NCBI GenBank assembly: GCA_049999805.1
Contig: JBNGIO010005751.1
Location: 1 to 46,201 of the forward strand
Direction of reading: 5' to 3'
Length of the DNA stretch: 46,201 nt
Source of the DNA: Folioceros fuciformis
Taxonomy: Eukaryota; Anthocerotophyta; Anthocerotopsida; Anthocerotales
Part shown: in pieces, positions 31,680 through 43,592 of the stretch
How the letters are laid out: every line of letters begins with the position of its first letter
Position numbering within the stretch: position 1 is the stretch's first letter
Translations under genes and position numbers: made by a program
Notes under the pieces: generated by a model
Databases searched by the model: none
What the model was told of the DNA's origin: nothing
Seen by the model: only the letters and a program-made list of their open reading frames with translations

Positions 31680-32894
31680 CTTGACAAGCTGGTGAGATCC
31701 CGCCGACGACGAAACCAGCAAGGGACCGGGAGGGTTGCGCACAATTCAGCAGCAGCAGCAGAGGCAGCGTCTGAAGCTGCGGCCGCGGGACGGACAAAGG
31801 GCATACAGGTGTGACACTTCACTTTCTTCAAGGGCTCGTCGAGATTAGGGTTCGCCTCCAAGCCGCTCGTTGCGTCCTCCGAATATCCTCCTCTATTATG
31901 CTTCAAATCCCAAGGTAGGCATATCTCTCAATGTGTCATTTTTTTTAACTGAAATTCGAGATTTGATGTATGTACTTAGATATTTCAAGCTATACATCAA
32001 AGGGGCGTGCCGAAGACTGTTACGGAGAAATCGCTTGGAGCATTCACAATTGGAGTAAGATCATTTTCCTTGCATTACATAAATACATCTAAAATAACTC
32101 CTGCTCGTGGTACGAGTGACTCCTTAGCCCGTATCGAAAACATATCCCTGCAAGGCTGTGGGCTCACGTAAACACAGCGGCTTTATTGCCCTAGCCACCA
32201 CTCGAAACCCTATCCTTACCTTCTTTCTCCGCAAGCTCACATTAAAGCTTTTTGTTGTTGTTGTTGTGCTATGCTTTTGTGGAGTGCCCTCCTCCAAGCT
32301 TGCATTGTTATGGGAGACATTGCACATTGTACTCCAAGTGTAAGCCATTTCTCCACTTTCTTCAAGTCATTTCTGTTTGCTTCTTGTGAAACAACTATCT
32401 TTGTCTCACTCCATGTAAGATATGCATCACAAACTTGAGCTGAAGGTATACAATAGGTTGGAATGGGAATGTCCAGGTGCTGCAGGTCCACATCAAATTG
32501 GAAGAGACAGATATTAACCCAAATGGTTATAGGGGGTGTTCACTAGGGCGGATCGATGGAAATGCACCCCCTTAAGCTAGAAGAAAATCCAGTGGTGCAT
32601 GTAGCTGAAAGCAGGTATTAAAAAACATAATTTGATCTAAACTGGATGGTAAGTTAAGCAAGGAAGTTCTTGAGAAGTGTGTGAGATGGTCCTGGATGCG
32701 GTGTGTGGAAAGGTATCCAACTTGCAAGCACTTCGAACGAGGAATGAGGCTGTAATCTGTAGGAAAATTGTAGACTTTAGAGGTTCCTACAAACACAGCA
32801 ATTGCGGAATGGAGCACGGAGCGTTCACCTTTGATAACTCTGGATCAAACCTGTTGCTACCGTTTGTTCTCATCGGGATCCAATCCCGTTGCTA
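31680..32894. other. 5' flank of EF2 and spacer
   Basis: Near the EF2 start the presumed leader (31680-31860) contains a CAG/GCAGCAGC-type run at 31749-31775. The rest to 32894 is A+T-richer unique sequence with short unrecognised frames. Confidence 0.4.
31845..31853. promoter_or_regulatory. Telo-box-like element upstream of EF2
   Basis: TTAGGGTTC, close to the plant telo-box (AAACCCTAA on the other strand), about 170 bp upstream of the EF2 start codon. Such boxes are common in promoters and leaders of plant translation genes. The match is one base short of the consensus. Confidence 0.35.
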
Positions 32895-34666
32895 CTATTT
32901 CTTGTCATTCGGACGTGACACCAGGCTTGTTTCAGATTGTGGAACTCGTTTTCGCTTCTGCAAATTGACCATGAGTCCATCCTTGATAAACAATGTGAGA
33001 GAGAGTCGATACTTGACTGTGTGGTTCGGTTGCACCCTGACATGGTAATGGCGGAGGATGGTGGCAGCCAAGCTCTTCATCTGCAGGTAAGCCATGCGCT
33101 TGCCTAAGCACAACCGAGGCCCGGCGTTGAACACAGCAAATTTGTACGGGTTTTGTGACCGAAAGGCGCCCTTGCGAAGCCACCGCTCGGGCTTGAACTC
33201 CCGGCAGTCGGGGCCCCATATCTGAGGCATTCTGGCCATGGAGTAGAGGGAGTAGTAGACACGGTATCCCGCCGGAACATGCGTCCCGTCCGGCAGGATG
33301 TCCGTGTTCGCCGCGTACTTCATGTCGACTGGAACTGGCGGGAACAGCCTGAGAGACTCGGACAGAGCTGCGTGAAGAAAATGCATCCGCTTTAGCTCCT
33401 CGGGGGTGAAGGCATCGGAGTAATCAGATTCAGCTTCCACCGATGCATCTGCTGTCGGAAAGGCTTCTTCCCGCTTGTCGTCTGCAGTCTGCTCAATCTC
33501 ATCTGTACATGAATTAGGAAATGGTTCTTGCTCCACACTGGAGAACTTGTCATCAGCGTTTCGGGAACGGAGGATTTCCGCAATCTCTTGGAGAATTTTC
33601 TGCTCCGTTTCCGGGTGAGTATTCACCAGCCAGAAAAACCAGGAAAGAGCTACTGCGGATGTGTCCCTGCCTGCAAGAATGAAGTTGATGATAACGTCCC
33701 GGAGAAACGCATCCGAGTAAGGCTTGCCGTTGGAATCGCGCAGCAGCATGAAACGGGAGAGCAGGTCGGTGTGCTTGGACGATGCCGAGCCCGATGTCTG
33801 AAGCAATTTCCGGGATTGGATGACCCCGGCAGCGAAGTCGTTCACAATTCGTGTCGCAGAAGTCACTTCGCTCTCTTGTCCTAGCCTGAGCAGCCTCTTG
33901 GCCTTCCACAACAAGGGTGGAACAAGGAAGCGGCTGGTGCTGACCTCGGTGAGGTGGTTCATGGCTGCCGCAAACGGTACCTCCGCCAGCTCAGTAGTCA
34001 GAGAACGCGGGTCCACTCCGCAGGTCACCATGCACACATTGTCGAAGGTGTAGCGGAGCAAGACATCCTGCAGAGGCACAGGCGAAGCGATGTGGTCAGG
34101 CCCTGGAGTACAACTTCGCACCGAAGGGAAAACAAAAATGTGGATGACGCGATTCAAACCTGGAGATCAAACGTCTGTCCTCGGCTGGCAAAGTGGTGCA
34201 GCACGGGCATCAAGCGTGATTTCACTCCCTCGGTCACGGAATGTGCCACGGACTCTGTCATGGCAGGGGACTCAAACTCCACGGCAGCCACCCGCCTTTG
34301 CATGTTCCACTGCTCGTCATCCGAGTTGAAAATGCCATGCCCTAGCAGCTCTTGACAAGATGCTAGAACAGGAGGTCCCTTTGGGTAGTCCTTGAAGGAG
34401 GACTTGGTGATATGCTCCACGTTCTCCGGGCTGCACGTCATTATTGCATTCATGGACGGCACCCAGGGTACGACCGCGGAGTAAGTCATGTCGAAGCGCA
34501 GGAGCAAATCAGTAATCCAGTCGTAGAACCTGTCGTGATTCGCCCATGCCTCGAGCGTGGATCCAAGGATTGGCCACAGAGTTGGCCCCCTGACTCGCCA
34601 GTAGCGAATCCAATGGTGCGTCACGAAGGCTAGAATGCAAGCTACGATGACAATGAGCACAGCCAT
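32895..34666 (-). CDS. Cytochrome P450, CYP86 clan
   Basis: A haem monooxygenase of the clan that mostly hydroxylates fatty acids and alkanes for cutin, suberin and sporopollenin. It is anchored to the ER by the N-terminal helix (MAVLIVIVACILAFVTHHWI). Two exons, 34666-34160 and 34067-32895, separated by a 92-bp intron, give 559 residues. Landmarks are the oxygen-binding I-helix AGRDTS (301-306), the ExxR motif ESLR (406-409), FKPERW (460-465) and the haem loop FNAGPRLCLGKR with Cys489 as the iron ligand. An acidic stretch of about 45 residues (roughly 340-387) lies between the I-helix region and the ExxR helix and lengthens the protein beyond the usual 510-540. CYP86, CYP94, CYP96 or CYP704 cannot be separated by eye. 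The start is the first ATG, directly before the membrane anchor. Confidence 0.9.
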
Positions 34667-35883
34667 TGTGCAGGCTCCTGCCTGCAGAGGACCAGCCAGA
34701 GCTGTGTAGCCTCCTCCAGGCTAGATCGCGTCAAGGTGAGCGCAGCAATCTGGTCCAGTGCATTTATGCTGGCTCTTGAGCGGACTTCAAAGGCGAGCCA
34801 TGTCAGGTACGTATGTACATTTTTACGTCTGAAAGCTCACCGGCATGGTTGAATAATAGTTTACAAACGTTGAGTGTTTTTAAATACGCTTTGTACAGGA
34901 GACATGACGAAGCTTCTTCCACAGGACATGAAACCTCTCAATACGACACCACACATGCACGTATCACGGAACATGTGAGGACCTTGATGAAGCACAGATT
35001 GGTCTTCCTGCTTCCAGGATCAGTCACATTGACATTACTATGCCTTGCATGTAACAAGTTGATGAGAGAACTGTTGAACACCTTGCATCAAAGCTGGCAG
35101 CATATGACCAGGGACTCACGAGATTCTGCAACTGACTGCAACTACTCCAGTTCAAACTTAGCGGCCATTCATGGAGGTACTGCACGCATGCTTAATGATC
35201 GACCACGGAGCTAAGTAGCGGCCATTGATTATCCACAGTACCGCACCTGCAGCGTCCACACCTTTGATCATCGACAAAGCAGCTTTGCTGAATGCACCAA
35301 CCTGCAGTAGTCATGCTAAGTCGTCAAGGGTACCTTTGGCAGGCCAAGTCCTCCTGGGCAGAGGGCCAACTTTCTCACCAACTTCCTCCCGCGGTGAGTC
35401 CTGCAGTCTCTCACGGTCTCAACCACCTGTCCTAGCTGGACGGCCAGAGATCAAGCCGCCGTTGAAGCCGCCTACCGCAAGGACACGAAGGGATGCAGCG
35501 CGATCAGTCTTAACACCAGAACTGTCCTTCAGCCGAAACGCAACACTGGTCACTGGTGTGTACTGTATATATGTCTGTCTGGAGTTAAGACTTGGGTTAA
35601 ACTTTCACCGCTGAGAGTAGGGGTAATTTTGCTCAAGCCTCGACACCCGGATTGACGCAGCTTGGCTAGGGGGAGATTTCAGCTGCGCAACGAGATTAGG
35701 TTTCGCATCGAAGAATTTGGAGTCCTGTCTGAGTTCCGGTGTGAATTTTGCGCGTCACTGCGGTATGAGTTTTGAGAGATTCTTGTGGTTGCTGTGGGTC
35801 CTGTCTGTCGGGTTGGACTGCATTCGTTTATGTATGGTTGCTGATCTGGGTAATTTGGGGCAGAGCTCAACCAGCTGCAAGGG
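34667..35883. other. Spacer between divergent P450 and FIST-LON genes
   Basis: Holds the presumed promoters of both genes. An upstream frame (ATG near 35765, MSFERFLWLLWVLSVGLD) overlaps the FIST-LON start in another frame and could act as an upstream ORF. Other open frames here are short and unrecognised. Confidence 0.4.
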
Positions 35884-38800
35884 ATGCTGCGGGGGAAAAC
35901 TGCTTCTGTGTGCAAGCTCCTTGCATCCACGTCCCGCTTCTGGTATGGGAGGGTATTGAGACGGCATATCAGTTCTAGTGCACGCGGTTTAAACGCTAGA
36001 TTGGAGCCGCAGCAATGGCATTTATTTCTGAGGATTCCTGTGCGCCACACGCCACTCAGGAGATGTGCATTATTTCCTCGGGATTCAGTGTACTGCCACA
36101 TATCTGTTCCCCTTCGTTGTCGGATGCTCTCTGGTGCCCCTAAAGCCCTGGACAGGAGCTTTGAGAGCTTCGCTGCAGACCACGTGGAAGGTGATGGCAG
36201 GGCATTTCGGTTCGTCACCGTTGTGGCTCCTACCATGAACAAAGAAGAGTCTGCTTCACCTGTTTGGAGTCATGCCTGCTCCGTTATGGGAGAAGACAAG
36301 GTGCCTACATTGGCTGTGGTGTTTGTGTCCAAGCCTACGGAATCAGCTGTGGCTGCTGTGAAGGAGATTGCGCAGCTCCTCTTGGACAGCAGGGAGGCTG
36401 CCCTTGTTCGGGCGAAGGAGCTTAAATCCTACTCAGAGGGGGTGTTGCGCTCTTCCGATTGGCCTGGTCTCGTTGTGCAGAGGGGTGATGAATGCAGCTC
36501 AGCTGAACTGTTGAGCGGGAGGCCTCCCCGGGTGAGAATTGCATCCATCCACACCGACTTGGCTAGGGAAGGGGCAAGCAGGGATGGCAAGGGAGGTGAA
36601 GATGACCTTGTAAAAAGTGGCAACGGGAAAGACCCTGCAGCAAATATTCCACTGATAGGATGTGTAGGTGATGGATGGGCAGGAGAGTTTGGAACGACCT
36701 GGCGTTTAGTTGGTACTGTGCCAAAGGAGCGAAGTAGGAGGGCAGGGATTGGTGGTAGCCGGAGGGGAAGGAAACTTCAGACGTCAGGCACCAGGAAACT
36801 AGATAAAGGAGAACGTACTTTTGAGAGGTTTGATCTAGGTGATGGTTGCCGAGGAATTTTGTGCGATGTTGAGACTGCTAAGGACCTTTTTGGTGACTTG
36901 AGTGAGGATAGGCGAAGATTTCTTGCAGTAGCTGCAGAAGTCGTAGAGTCCGATGATGAGGAAGATAGTCTTTCAGATTGGGAGCATTTCTCTGCTGAGG
37001 TGTTACAATCAGCTGAACTTCGTACAGAGCAGGCAGAGAGTGGAGCTGACGAGGAGTTCCAGGAGAAGGATACGATGCCCACAGAAACCATAGTACGTGA
37101 TTTGGAGCGGCCCCGTCTTGGCACGAGTACAAGGTCTCCTGAAGGCCAATCTTGCAATGGAATTCCTTCAATAGCAACCTCCTCTCTAGAGCTGCAGACT
37201 GAGGAGCACAATTCAAAGAATATTGAGCATACCGCTGCAGAGGCACAATGCAGGGGTGATGCCACTGAAAGAAGTTCCGTTGGAGGAAAAGGTCGAAAAT
37301 TTGTCCTTTCTCGCGAGAACAGTAAGGAACAATGTAAAAAAAGTCAAGCTGGGGTGGAAGATGCCGGTGAGAGTTACACGTTAACTCTCTGTATCGGACA
37401 TCTTCCTGGAACAAAAGTAGTTTCATTCTATTCTTCATCGACAGGGCTCCCACTACTTCCGGACTTGGAAGATGCTGTCACTGTGAATAACCCACACATG
37501 CTTCTGCTTGGAGCCCCAGGCAAGCATTTGCTGCCTTCATCTTCCTTCAGAATCTTCAAGGAATGCTTCTGTGGTGATTCATCTTCCTTGATGGACAGAC
37601 CTGACTCTCATTGGTATTTCAGGGTTCAAGTTTCCTGAGTACATTCAAAGACTTGCTTCAGTCTTTCCAACAGGCTGCAGGTGGGTTGGTGATTTTGGAT
37701 TTAGATGTTGCCTTGTTGTAGTTTCTTCTTGTCTATGATTTCTGCCTCAAAGTGACTAAGCAGTGCTGCTGTTCAGATTTCAGAGCAGGTGCATTTCTAG
37801 CACCCTTGTTCAGCAGCATTAGGAGCCAATGGACCAAAGTTGCTGAGCAGCAAGCAGGACCAATTTTCCGTGGGAAAGAGTTACACAGGACTGGCGCTGT
37901 TGGTCTTGCTGTGTCTTCAGCAGGTAGGTAATATCCATGTTGAGCGGCACTGAGAGTTCTAGCTTCGATTGTGATGGCTTCAATTTGCTGCTCCTCTTGT
38001 CTGTTAACAATGTGTGAATACTTGTTCTCTTCTGCTAGGCTCAAGTAATGTACCTGTCGAGGCGTTCGGAGAATTCGTGCGGATGTCACTGGGAATGCCT
38101 CGCATCCGAGGATATACGTTCATTGAGTAAGCTCTTGTGTTCTGTAGTAGGCTGGTTGAATGTCTCCTCCATGAAGTAATATTATGGTCCGACTGAAGCT
38201 AGGAAATAGGTTTTTTTTCTTATTTGCTCATGTTTTTTCGCATGCACGTGGGGCATTGTCCAGTGAGCGCATCAGTACGAGCCTTTTTTTCCCCAAAAAT
38301 GTCTGCGCTGAGCATTTAACTCCCGGTCAAAGAGAAACTTCAGCAGATTCAAGGATGGTTCTAGAGCACTTGAATACGTATCTCATAAGGAACAGTAGTG
38401 TCCCTTTGAAGCCTCTCTCTTCAGAGGGCTCGGCAAGGAAGGATAAGGGCAAATCAGATGCAGGGGCCCCATCCTCTGTATCAGGGCGTTCTTTTTCTGA
38501 GTTAAGAGCAGCGGGAGATTCAGAGAAGCTTCCACTTGCACCATTTGATGCAGTTATTTTTCCTGGATGGTCCATGCCGCTGCACATTTATGAGCCTCGC
38601 TACAGGATTATGGTGAGAGATAGATGTGGCTCTTGTCGGTCCAGTATTTTGGCTTCCACAATATTTTGTTTTCCTCTTAATCCGGTTTTGTGTCGATTCT
38701 AGGTGAGGCAATGCGTCGAGCAAGGCAAACCGTTTGGATTGTCAAATTCTTTGACAGCGGTTCACTCTAATAATCTGAACAGCCAAGAGATCATTGGTAC

Positions 38801-39757
38801 TCTCGTGGTAATCTAGTTTCTGACTCAGCGTTATTCCTCGACCGTAACCTTGTCCAAACCAGGCAGTTGACACGCCCTCTTTCTTGCCATTTTTCAGAAT
38901 CTGAAAGTGCATTTGTTCGAAAAGGACTGTAGGTCCTACATTATAGCACATGGTGTGCAGCGGTTTCGTCTTTCTGACAAGTAAGCTACTCAACCTCCGG
39001 GCCAAAATTATTTGGAATAATGGGATGGTTGTCAGTGCCCTATGGGGCTCTAAATTCCTGTTCGTCTCTGCAGCATACGCATCCAGCCTGGGTCATTTGG
39101 TTTGGCTCTTGGGCAGGTTTGTGCAATCGACACTTATGACGAAGTGTTATCAGTTTTCTGCTGGCATCCTTGCAGCTTGTTTTGGCATCTCATTTTGGGT
39201 AGGGACGGGTGTACGTGTCGACGCAGGTGAAGTTTTTCGATGACGAGCTCTGTAAAACTGCAAAAGAAAGAAGGGAACTTTCAGACCTAGCAAATGAAGC
39301 CGTTGCCCTATGTCGACGCGTCCTTCCGGAGGTGAAGTCAGGGGATGACCTTATTTCTGATTTTTTTCCTCCAATGCTTGGTTTGGTTCCGAAAGTCTTG
39401 TTTCCGCGCTTTTCATGTTCTTTGCAGACCCTTAGTCGTAGTGACACCTGCTTTGTCCCTGTTTGCAGACTAATGAGGCCCCCGGACTGGTGGGTTCCGT
39501 TTGTGATCCCAAACTCGCGTCTTTTGCTCTGGGTCACTTGCTCCCTGTATCGGTAATATCCTAACTTATCAGAACATGTCTGCATTTTCGCTTGGTGAAT
39601 GGGACAGACTCTTGCAACGGCAATGTTGCGTATTCTGATTCATTTTCTGGTGTGAATGGGACAGACTCTCGTTAAGACAAGGTGGCTTGGCATGGAGAAC
39701 ACGAAGCTCAGGCTTCTAGAACAGTTAACCTTTTTGGAATTTAAAGCCAAAAAGTGA
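35884..39757 (+). CDS. FIST-like region joined to a LON substrate-binding domain
   Basis: Eleven exons in one frame give about 954 residues: 35884-37573, 37623-37680, 37784-37923, 38039-38126, 38264-38612, 38703-38807, 38898-38980, 39074-39143, 39227-39331, 39469-39552 and 39665-39757. The C-terminal 210 residues match the LON N-terminal (PUA-like) domain: LPLAPFDAVIFPGWSMPLHI, YEPRYRIM, CVEQGKPFGL, GTLV, RFRLSD, IRIQPGSFG and LEQLTFLEFKAKK. No Lon ATPase or protease follows. The first 660 residues resemble a FIST sensor: PTLAVVFVSKPTESAVAAVK, IGCVGDGWAG, LTLCIGHLPGTKVVSFYS, PHMLLLGAPGK and RTGAVGLAVSS. They are interrupted by a long acidic linker (about 345-490). Residues 1-80 are Arg/Ser-rich and acid-poor, possibly an organelle transit peptide. 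Ligand sensing or protein-quality roles are inference only. An alternative start is Met81. Confidence 0.8.
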
Positions 39758-40189
39758 TTCTCAGTGTTCTGCAATCCTGGTTAACCGCATAACACAGTGC
39801 GAGTTGCGTGGATGCCTCAATTGAGACAGTGCTGACGATACTTGTGTCAGATCAAGATTGGGGTCATATGTTGTGGATTCCTAAACGTGTCAGTCTAGGA
39901 GTTCCCCTACGGTGGATCACACCGTTGGGCGTTGCCTGTTGCAGCACGAAGCGTCACTTTATTGGACACGAGAATAATATTCGATTTAAGTGTCGCCAAG
40001 TAGTGGAAAAAGCTGCTGGCTCTTCCCCATTTTGCGGTGCGTTCATCCAGCCGATCAAATCTTAGCCGATCTCGAGATTGTCCACGTCCAGAGCTCCATT
40101 GTCCTCCTTGCCAAACAATATCTCACCAAGCCTTCTTCTGTCCTTGGTGGTATGCTTGTCGTCTGCATCATGTATTGAACGTGAGGGCA
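39758..40189. other. Spacer after the FIST-LON gene
   Basis: 432 bp with no recognised coding exon. It probably contains the 3' UTR of the preceding gene and the leader of the next. Confidence 0.4.
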
Positions 40190-40636
40190 ATGGCACAAAA
40201 GGAGGAGCGTCTGACGAACGCAACGAACTCACCAGCGCGACCAAGTTCTCCCTTTCAACAGTGTCTCTCCAGTCCGAAGAGAAGAGGTCTAGGCTACGTG
40301 AAGCTTCAGCGGCAATATCGCAAGAGGCGATCGTCAGTAAGGGTACTGAAGTTGGGAGCCACCAAGGCTCGCAAACTGACGTGGCAATTGCGGCCAAGGC
40401 TGCTGAGTCTGCGCTTCGTATCTCCTGCACTGTTGCTGAAGAAACTGACCGGTGCTGTCCTCCGACTCGCCACCATCTTCGCAGCCAAGCATGAGTTGCC
40501 CGCCGATCGGGTGGTTGAAGGTGTCCGTCTTCAGTTGTACCAGTCTGCGGCCTACATTGCCTACTTAGAAAGAACCATAGCTGAGGGCCGCTTCTATAGG
40601 AACGGGATGGCCATCTTGGACCTCAAAGATCTGTAG
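40190..40636 (+). CDS. Small basic protein of unknown function
   Basis: A 148-residue frame from ATG 40190 (MAQKEERLTN), rich in Arg, Lys and Leu: RQYRKRRSSVRVLKLGATKA, then LRPRLLSLRFVSPALLLKKL and a C-terminal AAYIAYLERTIAEGRFYRNG. The layout (basic stretch, SPxxLL-type helix, short tail) recalls small uncharacterised plant-specific basic proteins, but I cannot name a family. Two other frames over the same bases are also open, one per strand, so the coding frame rests on its plausible domain-like pattern. The frame is also open upstream to 40037. Confidence 0.45.
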   Translation: MAQKEERLTNATNSPARPSSPFQQCLSSPKRRGLGYVKLQRQYRKRRSSVRVLKLGATKARKLTWQLRPRLLSLRFVSPALLLKKLTGAVLRLATIFAAKHELPADRVVEGVRLQLYQSAAYIAYLERTIAEGRFYRNGMAILDLKDL

Positions 40637-42924
40637 TAGGACAACAAGAGTCTGCCCGTCTGTGATGGAAGGCACTCTGCTCGTTACGATGAACTGCATC
40701 ATGTAAAACACAGCTGGCAGTACTTCCTCGCTCAGAGGCTTCAGGTTCCATTTCTGAGGAGCTGAGCACTCGCTCTGTAGTCGGCTCTTTCCAGAATCCA
40801 TGGCAAGATCCGAGCAGATACTTGTGACGAATGTTGTTAAGAGATACTCCTTTGTGCCCCTGTTCCGCAATAGAGCACCGCGTAATCGCCTGTCTTCTAG
40901 CACAATATGAACAGCATCTACTTCTGGTGATAAGCCAGGGCAAAGAACACAGCTACCGGAGTATCGTTGCGAGCAAACCCGCAAGAACTGCCATTAGATC
41001 ACGCTGGGCTGCATCCGGTGGGGCTGTCAAGGTCGTGTCTAGTTCACAGTGACTCGAAGATTAGGTCCAAGATCATGACGTGGGGTAGTATGATGACTTG
41101 CCTCCACCGAACAGAAGGCGATGTCGGAAGTGGAATCCTTCAACCCCATATCAGACGGCTAGCCCGTCTGCAATATCACCAACTGTATATAACGATGAAA
41201 ATTAAGCTTGGCTTGCGACAGTAAGCATGGAATACGTTCAGAAACAGACTTGAGATCCCGTCTTCCCGAGACCTCCAGATCGACCGCCTTCGGAGGTCGC
41301 ATAGCGTTCAGCGACTCGTTTCAGATGAGGAGGGGTAACTGCCATGCTTCACTCTCGCGTGACTGCAGCCTCCAACGGTCGTCAACCGTTGAGTTCCGCA
41401 CAGAGGTTCCTTCGTTCCTTCTGAGAAGGATATGAAGGGAATCTAAGGTTTTCTAGGCTGAAACAGATCGCAGTTCATAGCTTCTGAGCACTGAAGGAAG
41501 GACTCATCATCCCTCATCCACTGTCTAATCATTACACGCAAGAACCATTTTGCGTAGGGGGATAAGCCGTCGGGTTACGAGCCTTCTCTTGTTTCCAGCT
41601 GAACCAGGCATCTAGTGAGGGGAGAGCACTGAATGCAGGCAGCTAGCAGGAGTCGTCCGATGACCAGAATACTTGGAGAACTACACGACGTGAAAGCACC
41701 GCCCATCACCGGGCCCTGGTTCAGACCTGAAGAGCCATTGGAAGTTCCTCCAAGGCTGTCCGTGCAAGCCCTTCATCCAGTAACAGGAGCCTCGTTGATC
41801 CTTGAAAACTTCTCGACTGTTTTCCTTACAGCTTTCTCCTGTTGACTCATCATCCTTCACAACTCCCCACCCATCCTCCACCACTTCCACAATCACAGCT
41901 TTCTCTTCCCACAGGCCTCTGTTTATCCCCCTCCCTGGCTTCCATCATGTGAAAATTGCCATTTTGCAATTTCTCCTCGGTATCTTTCTCGCTGTATATG
42001 AAAGACCGTACTGCACCTTGAGACCTTCATACTTCGTCAAGATGTGGAACTCTTTCTTCCTTCAATTCCTCCGCAGCCTGAGAGCATCACTCCTGAGAAC
42101 GCCTCCATTGACAACATTATCATCCTCAAGAAGAGCCTTCTTGACGGAGTCAAAAAGGCTCTCCTCTCCTCTCGCCATCCAAGACAGGCCTCAAGGCTGA
42201 TATGCCAACTTCCTTGGGATATAAGTTCTACAGAGGCCTCATTACCTGATGCCCGGCAAATTCCTAGTTTCAGACTGAACGACCTATTCTCATCCGTGGT
42301 CCTACGATGTGGAGTTTCGACGCCGTTGTGGACCGGAGGTGCAAAGGGAGTCTGATCCTGCTGAAAGATACCTTGGCTGCCATAGGAACCTTCGTCTTGC
42401 AATACTTGCTCATGACAAGAGGGTCCTGAGGAATCCTGAAAAGGCGGAAGACCAGCGTGAAACCGTAAAGCTTGTGTATTTGGTCCTGATACTTTTATAC
42501 TCCACAGCAGAGTTCACAGAAAGCAAGGTGGGATCGACCAGACAACGTTAAACATGTGGGGTCTCCTTGTCACCCAAGTGTACGTTGGATGACCCTGTTT
42601 CTACGTCTCCTTCATGAAACTTGTCGAATTGTACAGAATGAAGGTCTTGCTTTTCCTGGAACTTTCCCGAGGCAAGTTGCGGGGAAGTGTTGGAGAAGCA
42701 AGAATATTGGTCCCAGTAAGCAGCAGGCATTCTGATCACCCACGACTTTTCAGATGCCACCCTGAGGAGCGGCACTGTGAACTCGCATTGGATCTGTATG
42801 AACTAATGAAGGTGGAGGGCTGTTTAGGCTAGTGCACGGGCGTCCAGTTGTTTGGGAGCCAGTCAGTACACTGCTTATATCGTAGCCTGTTCAAGACTTT
42901 CGGAGTACACCACCCAATCCCTAA
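40637..42924. other. Unresolved region, possible broken or intron-rich gene
   Basis: G+C-balanced sequence with many overlapping frames of 60-140 codons. The best plus-strand stretches are 42044-42240 (PQPESITPENASIDNIIILK) and 42300-42440. A frame at 42614-42832 ends in RHCELALDLYELMKVEGCLG. None carries a domain I recognise and I could not join them with convincing splice sites. Confidence 0.3.
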
Positions 42925-42978
42925 ACTAATCGAAATATGTATGCTCTCTATAAAATTAGGGTTTAGTTTTCTTAAGCA

Positions 42979-42986
42979 ATATAAAG
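42979..42986 (+). promoter_or_regulatory. TATA-box-like element in the left repeat
   Basis: ATATAAAG, conserved in the right copy at 45857-45864, followed by a CT-rich stretch. This suggests the repeats can start transcription towards the RING gene. Confidence 0.4.
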
Positions 42987-43073
42987 GGCCTCTCACACAC
43001 TTGTGGCACACAACATTTCTATATGTCTTGGCGCTCTAGCTCTCTCTCGCCCTCTCTCCGTCTCTCTTGCTTA

Positions 43074-43257
43074 CTACGGTGGTGCTTTGTTATATCTTGT
43101 GCTCTATAGAGCATAGCCTTCTACGGTGGTGCTTTGTTATATCTTGTGCTCTATAGAGCATTGCCTTCTACGGTGGTGCTTTGTTATATCTTGTGCTCTA
43201 TAGAGCGTTGCCTTCTACAGTGGTCCTTTGTTATATCTTGTGCTCTAATGTTGCCTT
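43074..43257 (+). repeat. 47-bp minisatellite with palindromic core, four copies
   Basis: Units begin CTACGGTGGTGCTTTGTTAT at 43074, 43121, 43168 and 43215, each 47 bp. All but the last contain GCTCTATAGAGC, a perfect 12-base palindrome. The right long repeat has units at 45960, 46007 and 46054. Confidence 0.85.
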
Positions 43258-43592
43258 TGCATGAAGCCTTTGATGCCATTATCATTTCATCGTTATTAAA
43301 GTTGTGGATTCCTAATGCGGCCTCTCTATAAAGCTATTATTGCCATCATTATTTCACTCTAAGAAGTGAAAGCATTTTAATACAATAATAATTTCTGCAT
43401 CTGAATAAAATAAATACGCAAGAATATCAATAGGCGGCTTTGAATTTTCCGCGCCCGTCATCAACTTATATCTTACTCTAAGATTACAACTTTGCGGCGA
43501 CATCCGCATCATTTTTATTTGTTACAAGGTCATACCACATATACACAATTGTAGTATTTTTGTGGATACATCATATTGATTCACTAATTATC

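Larger units (their letters stand above)
42925..43362 (+). repeat. Left copy of a long direct repeat (LTR-like)
   Basis: At least 430 bp match 45802-46201 closely, starting near AACTAATCG and running past TTTCACTCTAA. It carries ATATAAAG followed by CTCTC-rich sequence (TATA box plus initiator layout), then a 47-bp minisatellite. Copy differences are mostly the number of 47-bp units (four here, three on the right) and scattered substitutions. The right copy is cut by the window edge, so the true end is unknown. No clear primer-binding site follows. Confidence 0.75.

Noticed and set aside
31390-31797. 135-codon minus-strand frame over the EF2 5' end
   Set aside because: It reads through both EF2 introns; only 31512-31425 is coding in that frame.
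43074-43257. CRISPR-like array of regularly spaced repeats
   Set aside because: Units are directly adjacent with no unique spacers, and the genome is eukaryotic.
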